14,244 nucleotides of DNA, from positions 1-14,244 of the forward strand of contig JAAZDU010000069.1 in the NCBI GenBank assembly GCA_012512665.1, in the 5' to 3' direction. A program made the position numbers and the translations under genes. Shown here piece after piece: positions 5,910-13,654 of this stretch. Below the pieces are notes generated by a model. The model saw nothing but the letters and a program-made list of their open reading frames with translations, was not told the DNA's origin and ran no database searches. Within the stretch, counting starts at the first letter, position 1. Each line of letters starts with the position of its first letter. The stretch is from Bacillota bacterium. GTDB lineage: Bacteria; Bacillota; Dethiobacteria; DTU022; JAAZDU01.

Positions 5910-7628
5910 CTAGCTTTTTTCACTCTGAAAACTATGAACCATGGCAACCGGCCCGGAAAGATGAGCCTTGCCTTTAAAAAACCCTTTCTGCTTGTTGGTT
6001 AATACTGAACGCATCAGCTCGGGGGGTACTTCTTCCTCAAGGTGGTGGTAGACATTAACAATATGCTTGCGGAAAAGAGCTTCAAAAGGTGCAGCTAGAT
6101 AATAAGGCATGCTGTCAACCCACCAGGTATAATCACTTCCCTCTGCCATGTAAATATTTTGTAAAGCCTTTCTTACCCTGGGTGATTTTCCCTCTTTTTC
6201 TTCTAACACAGCTATTTTTTGCCTGGCCTTTAAAAGGATATTCCAAAGGGCATTTTTCTTTTCGGTGCCTATCCAGCGGGTAAGGGCGTGATCTACCCAA
6301 GAACCAGTTGACAAATTTCTTAAGTGACGGCGGGGCGGGTTTTGAGCCAGGAAATCGGAAACTGTTACTGTTTCCAGCTCGCTATCCTGCTGGAGACGGC
6401 CATAGAGATGGTGCAAAAACTCCTCCTTGTCGGCAGGATACCACTCCCAGGCATTTTCCCCATCTAAGGCAATGGTTACTAAATAATTCCCTGGTGCGTC
6501 TTTCAGGTTTTCCTTGATCTTATGAAAACGATGAATTAGATCCTCCGCTGCATCTTTGCCTCTCATATGCTGGTATTCAAAGCCTATCCTGTCTGAAAGA
6601 TGGTGGTCGCGAAAGATCATATTTATTTCTGCGCCCTGGTATGTTATAAGGTAAGGTTGATAGAGAGTTTCAGGATTTAACACATGACCGTATCCATCCC
6701 TGTATATCTCTCCCTGCAGGGAGCTCGCAAGTATTTGTTCATCTGAGACAGTCCAGGAAAAATTCAGGTCATTAAAAAGTGGGACAACTTCCGGAGAGAC
6801 AGCCTGCTCTGGAGGCCAGACCCCCTTTGGTTCCACTTTAAAATACTGTTTAAATTGCTCTTTAGCTTGTTCTAACTGGGCCGCAGCGTCTTCTTTAAAG
6901 GTATATCTATCGGGTAAAGGAAGCCCGGGACTGGAGCGTAGTGCACTGTGGCTATCAATAATTAACGGCAGGATGGGATGATAAAAAGGAGTGGTAATAA
7001 GCTCAATCTGGCCTTTTTGTTGTAGCCGGGCATGAATAGGGATTACCTGTTCCATAATTTCCTTTTGCTTATTAACAACTTTTTCTTTATCTTTTTCTAT
7101 GAAATTTCGGCCTTTTTCTTGTAAGGACCTCAAATATGGGTCTTCTAGCCTTATTCTTGGAGAAATCCAAACCATATTAAACCAAACCTGGAGGTCCAGG
7201 TAATCCTGCAAAGTATACCTTTCCAGGGCACTGGTTATATCCCCCCTGCTGCCAACCCTGCCCTGCATTTCGAGCAGTCGCTTGTAATAATAATGTTTTT
7301 CAATTACTTTTTCCCACTGTATATCAAAATAATGAGTAAGGATAAACATCTTATCTTCAAGGGTTAACTGCTGAGAAGGCTTCATTGCTTTCTGATAGTT
7401 ATCCTGTGCACTGTCGGATATATATTCTTCCAGTTGCAAAAGCAAAGAAGGAGTAAGGTTAAAGGTCTGTTTGATGCGAGGATATTCTTCCAGCAGCGCA
7501 GCCATCTGATAATAATCTTTAGTGGCATGCAGCCTGGTCCAGGGCATGATAAATTCGTTGGTTAGCGTATCTTTATAATAAGGCTGGTGCTGGTTCCAGA
7601 TAAAAGCGATATAAAGCTTTCGAGGCAA
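5910..7628 (-). CDS. GH57 family glycoside hydrolase, alpha-amylase-like (COG1449 type)
   Basis: A predicted cytoplasmic retaining alpha-glucan hydrolase of 572 residues; no signal peptide is visible. The GH57 conserved regions appear in order: WNQHQPYY at the N terminus (His14), TTPFYHPILPL with His217, GVWPPEQAVSP with the likely nucleophile Glu274, ALDGENAWEWY with the likely acid/base Asp389, and a fifth region with GSWVDHALTRWIGTEKKNALW. GVWPPEQAVSP and DGENAWE are typical of the COG1449 branch, annotated alpha-amylase/alpha-mannosidase; the exact substrate is unknown. The longest frame starts at GTG 7637, but AAGGAG (7640-7645) is only two bases from it. TTG 7628 is eleven bases from the GGAG core and gives MPRKLYIAFIW, the normal family opening, so I prefer it; confidence in this choice is moderate. 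It follows the glucanotransferase gene and precedes holA, probably in one leftward operon. Confidence 0.88.
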   Translation of the reverse strand: MPRKLYIAFIWNQHQPYYKDTLTNEFIMPWTRLHATKDYYQMAALLEEYPRIKQTFNLTPSLLLQLEEYISDSAQDNYQKAMKPSQQLTLEDKMFILTHYFDIQWEKVIEKHYYYKRLLEMQGRVGSRGDITSALERYTLQDYLDLQVWFNMVWISPRIRLEDPYLRSLQEKGRNFIEKDKEKVVNKQKEIMEQVIPIHARLQQKGQIELITTPFYHPILPLIIDSHSALRSSPGLPLPDRYTFKEDAAAQLEQAKEQFKQYFKVEPKGVWPPEQAVSPEVVPLFNDLNFSWTVSDEQILASSLQGEIYRDGYGHVLNPETLYQPYLITYQGAEINMIFRDHHLSDRIGFEYQHMRGKDAAEDLIHRFHKIKENLKDAPGNYLVTIALDGENAWEWYPADKEEFLHHLYGRLQQDSELETVTVSDFLAQNPPRRHLRNLSTGSWVDHALTRWIGTEKKNALWNILLKARQKIAVLEEKEGKSPRVRKALQNIYMAEGSDYTWWVDSMPYYLAAPFEALFRKHIVNVYHHLEEEVPPELMRSVLTNKQKGFFKGKAHLSGPVAMVHSFQSEKS

Positions 7629-7639
7629 AAAAATCACAG

Positions 7640-7645
7640 CTCCTT
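7640..7645 (-). promoter_or_regulatory. Shine-Dalgarno site of the amylase-like GH57 gene
   Basis: AAGGAG on the minus strand. It overlaps the TAA (7646-7644) that would end the extended glucanotransferase frame, a layout typical of tightly packed, translationally coupled genes. Confidence 0.65.
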
Positions 7646-7751
7646 AGCTTTCAAGATTTTCTAAATGCAACGAGAAGTCAAAAGAAACATCCCGGTGCGG
7701 TTCAAGAGTCAGTTGCCAAAAAGGAAATAAAACGGATTGCTGGTACACTTA
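7644..7751 (-). other. In-frame TAA plus 34-codon open continuation of the glucanotransferase gene
   Basis: Directly after TAA (7751-7749) the same frame runs on for 34 sense codons to a second TAA (7646-7644). The continuation contains YQQSVLFPFW, then LTLEPH and a hydrophobic/acidic end, which looks like the final beta-strands of the DUF1926 C-terminal domain (the family usually reads on past an SQSE-G motif into a YQ-S-----W segment). Nothing else fills the gap between the two GH57 genes. The tail therefore seems to be real, recently detached coding sequence, read through only if UAA is suppressed. A sequencing or assembly error is the simple alternative. Confidence 0.8.
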
Positions 7752-9731
7752 TTCCAGTCCATCCTCTGACTGAGACACTGTCTCCACGGGAAACCTCCAA
7801 ATATTTGCTGGTTGCTTAAATTTAAAAGTTACCTGAAGTTTTCGCCAATCGTCCCTTATACCTAAGCTCTCGACCTCCTTATCTTCAGCTATTGAAACCA
7901 ACTTTGTATCTTGTAACTGGCGACCAGGGACAAAATAATAACGATCTGGAGCATCACCTGCCAGAAAGGCAAAGTTAAACTCAACACCAAATAGAAAGCT
8001 TACCGGTTGCCCTTCCCGGCATTTAAGCGTATAGCGAAAATAAAGTGAAGGTTTTTGTATTGCCACCTCAATAACCTTTTTTAAAGAAACAGGAATAAGA
8101 TGACCATTTTCATTTTTATCAGTATGCCAGTAGCTATTTCTCTCAAAGATAAAGGTTACTTTATCACGCCCCTTCTTCCAATTGTAAAGATATGGTTTTA
8201 GCAAAAAATCCGCCTCTTCCCTAAATTTTCCCCTGGCAAAAGAACTAAGATCTACCCCAGAAGATAATACGTGATCCATTAATGCACCCCTTGGATAGGG
8301 ATCGTAAATTAGATAGTCTTTTAAACCTTCTTCTTTAACTTTTATTCCACCATGAATGGTGTTCACTTTTTTACTTTTTGCCTGCAAAACTTTATCCTCT
8401 TTAAGATCCTGGTGGTATTTCTCGGGCCTTCTGGTAAGTGTATCCAGCAAATTGAAATGCTTAGGTCTAAAGGAAAGTTCCCATAAAGAAGCCCCTTTGT
8501 GAGGAGATAAAAGGAGTGTTAAATCTTTAGTACGGCATACTATTTCTGGGAAACCATCGTAGTCATAATCCTTTTCTTCCACCTGAACCCAACTTTTTTT
8601 AAATTGTGCTTCCAGCGCAATCTGTTCCGCTTTTAGAAGGTGGCTGTAAACAGCAGATCTTAAAAAGTTTAAATAAAGGCCCCCAAAAACTCCATGCCAG
8701 TAAGCGCAGTTACACTGCCCCTGCCACAGCTCCCACATAGCATCATCCTTATTCTTTCCTTCCGGCATCTGCTGAATAATTGAGCGAACTGCCAGCATTT
8801 TTTTGTGCATGCGATTGCTCTCTGGATAACGAATTAAAAAGTTGCGCCAAAAACCTCCGGACCACTCTTTCATTTCCCTGTAAGCTGCCGTTGGAAGATA
8901 TACCAGCCCCTTGGGGGCAAATTTGTTCAGCACTTCACTAAAGGTGATTGTCTTAAGCCAGGAAGAGTTCTCTTGCAGCATAGTAAAAAAACGTTCTAGC
9001 CACCCATCACTGTAGACATGCTGCCAGGTCCCAGGCCAAACACCAAATTTTTCTCCATCATCTGCTAATACAATTATTTTTTTATCCCAGGAACAGAGTC
9101 TAGAACGGAAAAAATCCAAAGTTCTTTCAGGCGGCTCAAAAGGAATAAGATAACGCAGCTCTTCACTTATGGGAAATATGTGAAGAGGGTAACCTTCTTC
9201 TTCTGTTTTATAGTAGCCTGTTAAATCAGAATCGTTATAACCTAATTCCTTAAAGTGGGCATCATCAACCACCACATATTCCAAGCCAGCTTTAGCGATA
9301 GACGCTGCCAGATGTGGCTCCCATATTCTTTCTGTCAGCCATAGCCCCCGAGCTCTGGCTCCCAATTTATCCTCGAGGTACCTGCTTAAAGCCGTAATCT
9401 GCCCTTGCTGATCTTCCTGGGGGATAATCGGTAGAATGGGTTCAAAAAAACCTCCCCCCATCATTTCCACCTGACCCCGTTTAATGAGCTCCTGAAGTAA
9501 GGTGAAAATCTCCGGCTTGTTTCTTTCCATCCACTGCAAAAGTACGCCCGAATAATGCAGAGAAACTTTAACGCCAGGGTATTTTACCAGTACTTCAAGA
9601 AAAGGTTTATATGCATGGTCATATGCATTTTCAAAAACCTGTTGGAAATTTCCTACCGGCTGATGCTGGTGCAGGGCCAGCACAAAATAAATTTCGTTTT
9701 TAATTGGTCCTGGCATATTTTCTTGCGTCAT
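7749..9731 (-). CDS. GH57 4-alpha-glucanotransferase-like enzyme, C terminus cut by an in-frame stop
   Basis: Related to the Thermococcus litoralis 4-alpha-glucanotransferase, which transfers alpha-1,4-glucan chains between acceptors. The five GH57 regions are clear: HQHQPVGNF (His21, His23), GGGFFEPIL, WLTERIWEP with nucleophile Glu134, ADDGEKFG with acid/base Asp225, and CNCAYWHGVFGGLYL. Both catalytic residues are offset by exactly eleven from the T. litoralis pair (Glu123, Asp214). A central helical DUF1925-type region follows, then a beta-sandwich DUF1926-type domain to the C terminus. A close alpha-amylase function is the alternative, since the two overlap in this branch. I chose ATG 9731, which has GAGGTGA (9740-9746) eight bases upstream; GTG 9743 lies inside that site. 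The frame stops after SQSEDGLE, about 34 residues before the expected end. The catalytic barrel is untouched, so loss of the last strands may affect stability or acceptor binding more than chemistry. Confidence 0.9.
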   Translation of the reverse strand: MTQENMPGPIKNEIYFVLALHQHQPVGNFQQVFENAYDHAYKPFLEVLVKYPGVKVSLHYSGVLLQWMERNKPEIFTLLQELIKRGQVEMMGGGFFEPILPIIPQEDQQGQITALSRYLEDKLGARARGLWLTERIWEPHLAASIAKAGLEYVVVDDAHFKELGYNDSDLTGYYKTEEEGYPLHIFPISEELRYLIPFEPPERTLDFFRSRLCSWDKKIIVLADDGEKFGVWPGTWQHVYSDGWLERFFTMLQENSSWLKTITFSEVLNKFAPKGLVYLPTAAYREMKEWSGGFWRNFLIRYPESNRMHKKMLAVRSIIQQMPEGKNKDDAMWELWQGQCNCAYWHGVFGGLYLNFLRSAVYSHLLKAEQIALEAQFKKSWVQVEEKDYDYDGFPEIVCRTKDLTLLLSPHKGASLWELSFRPKHFNLLDTLTRRPEKYHQDLKEDKVLQAKSKKVNTIHGGIKVKEEGLKDYLIYDPYPRGALMDHVLSSGVDLSSFARGKFREEADFLLKPYLYNWKKGRDKVTFIFERNSYWHTDKNENGHLIPVSLKKVIEVAIQKPSLYFRYTLKCREGQPVSFLFGVEFNFAFLAGDAPDRYYFVPGRQLQDTKLVSIAEDKEVESLGIRDDWRKLQVTFKFKQPANIWRFPVETVSQSEDGLE

Positions 9732-9756
9732 ACTTAACTTCACCTCAGTCTTCTTG

Positions 9757-9772
9757 GATAAACAAATTTATC
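9757..9772. repeat. Short inverted repeat in the divergent glucan-gene intergenic region
   Basis: GATAAA and TTTATC are separated by CAAA, just upstream of the glucanotransferase ribosome binding site. The 9747-9858 interval between the two divergent transcripts must hold both promoters. A CATAAT at 9835-9840 could be the -10 for the rightward pair, and TATAAG on the minus strand near 9796-9791 could be the -10 for the leftward genes. Neither has a good -35. The repeat could be an operator, but a 6-bp A/T-rich repeat can occur by chance. Confidence 0.3.
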
Positions 9773-9871
9773 TTTCCCTGCAAAAATAAACTTATACAAT
9801 CGTTAAAATCTTAATATTTATTTCTGATCTCGGGCATAATATCCGTGTTTACGAGTTTGGGGGGAATTAAT

Positions 9872-10435
9872 GTGAACCGGTTAGAATACTCAAATAAAAA
9901 TGAGCAACTACCTGATTATTATAATGAGGACGTCATTACCCTTTTACCCAGAGATCCTTACTGGGTATTTGCATATTGGGAGATAAGTCATTCTACCAAA
10001 AAAAGTATTGAGCAAAGTCAGGGGAAAAGCTGGTCTCAGATAACAAAATTGTTTAACTTACACCGCTTTAATCCAACAGGGAAAAAGATAGAAGGTACTT
10101 CCAGGGTTCATATTGGAGCCACCGGCGAGTTAAAAGGTAACTGGTATTTTCAGGTAGGTGTCCCAGACCGAAAATATTATGTTGAACTGGGCTATTTAGA
10201 TGGAAATGATACTTTTCATAACATTCTCCAATCAAACCAGGTTCAAACACCAAGAGATAGTTTAAGTGACATCATTGACGAAAAATGGAGGCTACCCAAC
10301 TGGCGAGCAAGAAGCCTTTTCTGGCGCACTCCTTTACTTTCCCTCAATTACAGCGATAACTCCAACATAACAGGAAAAATTCCAAGCTTTAAAATTACTT
10401 TTAAGCGAAAGAGAATCTTGCGAAAGGAAGGATAA
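9872..10435 (+). CDS. DUF4912 domain protein
   Basis: A protein of 187 residues with no signal peptide or membrane segment. The hallmark is LLPRDPYWVFAYWEIS at 24-39, the strand and aromatic cluster that begins DUF4912 (PF16258). It continues as a beta-rich domain with WYFQVGVPDRKYYVELGYLD around 112-131, then a basic C-terminal tail (KRKRILRKEG). No biochemical function is established for the family as far as I know. The aromatic-rich surface and its place four bases before a branching enzyme suggest a partner or glucan-binding role (inference). The GTG start follows GGGGGG (9859-9864) by seven bases; an upstream in-frame GTG at 9845 has no ribosome binding site, and the overlapping ATG at 9870 is followed at once by a stop. 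It forms the first gene of the rightward pair, divergent from the glucanotransferase. Confidence 0.82.
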   Translation: MNRLEYSNKNEQLPDYYNEDVITLLPRDPYWVFAYWEISHSTKKSIEQSQGKSWSQITKLFNLHRFNPTGKKIEGTSRVHIGATGELKGNWYFQVGVPDRKYYVELGYLDGNDTFHNILQSNQVQTPRDSLSDIIDEKWRLPNWRARSLFWRTPLLSLNYSDNSNITGKIPSFKITFKRKRILRKEG

Positions 10436-10439
10436 TGGA

Positions 10440-12056
10440 ATGCCACAAGGCTATCTCTCTATTATTTTACACGCCCACTTGCCCTATGTAAGGCATCCGG
10501 AGCATCAGTACTCCCTGGAAGAAAAATGGCTCTATGAGGCAATTACAGAGTGCTACATCCCATTATTACTGGTTATGGAACAGCTGAGAAAAGACAACGT
10601 TGATTTTGCCTTTACTATATCTATTTCACCCACTCTTGCATCCATGCTGGCTGATGCTTTATTGCAGGATCGCTATAACCATTTTTTAATAAGGTTGCTG
10701 CAGCTGGTTGACAAAGAGAAAGAAAGAACCAAAAATGATCCCCTTTTTTCCCCATTGGCTGCAATGTACCGTGAAAGGCTGAAGGAGGTTTTCGACTATT
10801 ACCATAGATGGGGAAAGCAGTTAAACAAAGCTTTTAAACACATGGAATATCTCGGGAATTTAGAGCTTATTACTTCCGCAGCCACCCATGGTTACCTTCC
10901 TTTATTAAACCTGCACAATGAAGCTGTATATGCTCAGATAGCTTTAGCTGTAGAAAATCATACAAAGATATACGGTTCTCCTCCCAGGGGCATCTGGCTA
11001 CCTGAATGCGCCTATGATTATGGCATCGATGAGATCTTGGCGGAATTAGGTATACAGTATTTTATTACAGCAGCTCATGGAGTCCTATATGCCTCACCGC
11101 GCCCTAAATATGGTGTTTATAGCCCTATCCTTACCAGAAAAGGAGTAGCTGTCTTCGGCAGGGATGATGAATCATCTAAACAGGTTTGGAGCTCCAAAGA
11201 AGGCTATCCGGGCGATTATTATTATAGAGAATTTTTCCGCGATATCGGCTATGACCTACCCCTTGAATATATCTCAGATTATTTACATCCCCCCGGATTA
11301 AGGGGCGATACAGGCATAAAATATTATCGCATAACAGGCCCAACCAATCACAAAGAACCTTATGAACCTGATATTGCGCGGGAAAAGGCGGCAGAACATG
11401 CTGGCAATTTTATGTTTAACAGGGAAAAACAGGTGGAACATTTCTCTGCTCATATGGACCGGCCACCAATTATTGTTGCCCCATATGATGCAGAGCTTTT
11501 CGGCCACTGGTGGTTTGAGGGCCCCCTCTGGCTTGATTATTTATGCCGAAAAATAAATTATGACCAGGAACACATAAAATTAATTACACCGGGTGAATAT
11601 CTTGATTTAAATTATCCCTTGCAAGAAAGCACCCCATCGCCCTCCAGCTGGGGCGATAAGGGGTACCATGAGGTTTGGCTTAATGGCAAAAATGATTGGC
11701 TTTACCGGCATTTGCACCGAGCGGCAGAACTAATGATTAAACTTGCTGTTGATTATCAATTTCCTAACCAGATACAAGAAAAAGCGCTAAACCAGGCAGC
11801 CAGGGAATTGCTGCTAGCGCAAAGCAGTGACTGGCCTTTTATTATGACTACTGGTACCATGACAGAATACGCTATCAGCAGAGCAAAAAGTCACCTTATA
11901 AATTTTTTAAGGCTGGAAAAAGATATACGGGAAAACAACATTAATATCAAATGGCTTAACCACCTGGCTGAAAAGAACAGCATTTTCCCTCACCTGGATT
12001 ACAGGGTGTATTATAAAACGGAAAACAGCGTCAAGGTTCCTGTCGGCGTGATGTAA
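10440..12056 (+). CDS. GH57 1,4-alpha-glucan branching enzyme (DUF1957 type)
   Basis: Predicted branching enzyme that cuts an alpha-1,4-glucan chain and rejoins it through an alpha-1,6 bond in glycogen-like polymer synthesis. The 538 residues match the Thermus TTHA1902 / Thermococcus TK1436 group in length and motifs. These are HAHLPYVRHPE (His11, His13), ATHGYLPLL, GIWLPECAYDYG with nucleophile Glu189, APYDAELFGHWWFEGP with acid/base Asp350, and a fifth region SSWGDKGYHEVWLNGKND. A helical C-terminal domain rich in Trp and Tyr follows (SSDWPFIMTTGTMTEYA). The YDAELFGHWWFEGP and SSWG segments distinguish this group from the other two GH57 proteins here. The start is ATG, seven bases after AGGAAGGA, with a four-base gap to the DUF4912 gene, so the two are surely cotranscribed. 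A strong terminator follows within 70 bases. It is not a copy of the GH13 branching enzyme GlgB. Confidence 0.93.
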   Translation: MPQGYLSIILHAHLPYVRHPEHQYSLEEKWLYEAITECYIPLLLVMEQLRKDNVDFAFTISISPTLASMLADALLQDRYNHFLIRLLQLVDKEKERTKNDPLFSPLAAMYRERLKEVFDYYHRWGKQLNKAFKHMEYLGNLELITSAATHGYLPLLNLHNEAVYAQIALAVENHTKIYGSPPRGIWLPECAYDYGIDEILAELGIQYFITAAHGVLYASPRPKYGVYSPILTRKGVAVFGRDDESSKQVWSSKEGYPGDYYYREFFRDIGYDLPLEYISDYLHPPGLRGDTGIKYYRITGPTNHKEPYEPDIAREKAAEHAGNFMFNREKQVEHFSAHMDRPPIIVAPYDAELFGHWWFEGPLWLDYLCRKINYDQEHIKLITPGEYLDLNYPLQESTPSPSSWGDKGYHEVWLNGKNDWLYRHLHRAAELMIKLAVDYQFPNQIQEKALNQAARELLLAQSSDWPFIMTTGTMTEYAISRAKSHLINFLRLEKDIRENNINIKWLNHLAEKNSIFPHLDYRVYYKTENSVKVPVGVM

Positions 12057-12084
12057 AAACACTGTAGTTTACATATAACCATAT

Positions 12085-12123
12085 AAAAAAGCGAGCAGCT
12101 CCAGTTGAACCGCTCGCTTTTTT
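12085..12123. terminator. Perfect bidirectional rho-independent terminator
   Basis: AAAAAAGCGAGC (12085-12096) pairs exactly with GCTCGCTTTTTT (12112-12123), a twelve-base-pair stem with a 15-base loop. Because the stem base is A/T, each strand ends in six T after a GCGAGC/GCTCGC core. It lies 28 bases after the branching-enzyme stop and 34 bases from the stop of the convergent anti-sigma-like gene, and so serves both. Confidence 0.93.
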
Positions 12124-12157
12124 ATATTTACGCTTTTTTATAATATTGTTATATTAA

Positions 12158-13654
12158 TTAGTTAAGCGCAGGTAAGTAATAGGTAAATTGTATGCCTCCC
12201 TGGCTTTCACCCCGTAAGCGGAAGATGGGTTCCCAGACAGAGCGATGAAGCAACGATCGCAATTCCCGCTGCTTATATACTTTTTCCACATCTTTAATAA
12301 TAAGAGTGACCTCTGGCTCAGAAGCAAATACCTCAATCTGCTTTAAGGAGTCTCTAAATTCTCCTTCACTTTTAATCTGTACAAGCTCTCCTTTCTCAAG
12401 ACCAGCTTTCTCCAAAGAGAAATAAATAACCTTATTTTCCTCTCTATCTACCCTGGCTACAACCGAAGTGACCAGTTCTTTTTCTATTTGAAAGCTAGGA
12501 TAAAAAACTATCTCCCAGAAACTACGCCCGTCTCTGCTTCCCTCCTGGATAGAGGCCAGCTCACCAGATTCTACTCCAATTGTTTCCAGGAAAGCGTTCA
12601 CTGTAGCTAGAGCCTCACTGGCAGTTACTAAATCTTCCCGGGCTGCTGTGTTAACTTGCACTGATTTCTGCTTCATAAAATAATGGTAATATATGGCCCT
12701 CCCATCTTCAACAAAGAAGGAAAGCAAACGCCCTTCGTCTTCACCCTCTTCATTAAAAACAATGTCCCCATCTGGTCTTATAGCTTTGCCATCAAACCCC
12801 AGGGCATTCCCCAGGGCATAAGCTTCCTCTTCTGACCATGTTTGCAAAAAGGAGTGGTACAGGTGTTCTTCCTGGGCAAAACGGGGAAACTTACGTAATT
12901 TAAAAGTAGCCCTTGCGGGTTCAGAAGCAGCTGCTTCTCCAAGCACCAGTGGAGGAAGCTGCAAATCCCTCTGGGTAATGATATCACCCATCACTTCACC
13001 TGTTACAATAATTTCCTCCAGCTCTTCCTCTTCACTTTCACTATCCGGCTCGGCATCATCATTTGGCAAGGGAGGTGTATCTGCTTCTGTAGCGGATTCA
13101 CCTATTTCTTCCCCATGAGAAGGAGAAGTAGTATTATCTTTACCGATTTTACCAGAGGGCTCTTCAGCTTTATTATCGGCATCGCGGTCATCACCCTGAT
13201 GTTCGTTATTGCCATTATTATTATCAATTATCATAGCAGCATCTATCCCCTCAGTCCTACCATGAACATCCCGGGGGGAAGTACTTTTTTCTTCTAATAA
13301 TATGGGCTCCTCAGTCTTAGGATTTTTTTCTTCTAACGGCAAAAAGGAAAAAACCCCTGTCATATTGAGCACAAAAAGAACTGCAGCGGCTGCTACAACA
13401 ACAGAGGCAGGGCGTGACAGCCTGGATATTATGGCATGAAAACCGCGCCGTTTCATAACAGGAGCAGCCATACATTTATCACTGGCCCTTTTCTCCAGCT
13501 TTCTCTTTAATTCTTGTTGAAATTCGGCAGAGGGATGGAACGGCTGAAGTGAAACTAAGGATTCTGCAATACGCATTAAATCTTCAGCTTCAGCTGGATC
13601 TGAAGATCCATCGCTAATGATCTCCTTGATATCCTGAAAATCTTCTCTTTTCAT
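12158..13654 (-). CDS. Single-pass membrane protein, probable anti-sigma factor
   Basis: 498 residues. The N-terminal 80 residues are cytoplasmic by the positive-inside rule and contain an LMRIAESLVSLQPFHPSAEF segment like those in sigma-linked proteins of the DUF5667 kind. One transmembrane helix lies at about 82-105. Outside, a long low-complexity linker (107-216) rich in Asp, Glu, Asn, Ser and Pro leads to a folded domain of about 270 residues. That domain has alternating strands and an ending (SVWEPIFRLRGESQGGIQFTYYLPAL) that recalls PepSY/YycI-like sensor domains; this likeness is only an impression. No HxxxCxxC zinc anti-sigma motif is present; the only Cys near the membrane is C61. The ATG overlaps the sigma-factor stop by four bases (ATGA), a sign of translational coupling and one-to-one stoichiometry. 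Anti-sigma function is inferred from this overlap and topology. It ends at a two-way terminator. Confidence 0.75.
   Translation of the reverse strand: MKREDFQDIKEIISDGSSDPAEAEDLMRIAESLVSLQPFHPSAEFQQELKRKLEKRASDKCMAAPVMKRRGFHAIISRLSRPASVVVAAAAVLFVLNMTGVFSFLPLEEKNPKTEEPILLEEKSTSPRDVHGRTEGIDAAMIIDNNNGNNEHQGDDRDADNKAEEPSGKIGKDNTTSPSHGEEIGESATEADTPPLPNDDAEPDSESEEEELEEIIVTGEVMGDIITQRDLQLPPLVLGEAAASEPARATFKLRKFPRFAQEEHLYHSFLQTWSEEEAYALGNALGFDGKAIRPDGDIVFNEEGEDEGRLLSFFVEDGRAIYYHYFMKQKSVQVNTAAREDLVTASEALATVNAFLETIGVESGELASIQEGSRDGRSFWEIVFYPSFQIEKELVTSVVARVDREENKVIYFSLEKAGLEKGELVQIKSEGEFRDSLKQIEVFASEPEVTLIIKDVEKVYKQRELRSLLHRSVWEPIFRLRGESQGGIQFTYYLPALN

Noticed and set aside
12154..13297. Several 60-70 codon open frames inside the anti-sigma-like gene, including a hydrophobic plus-strand one at 13115-13297
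   Set aside because: They lie in other frames of a long gene; the hydrophobic one is the antisense of the Asp/Asn/Glu-rich linker, which naturally reads as Ile/Val/Phe.
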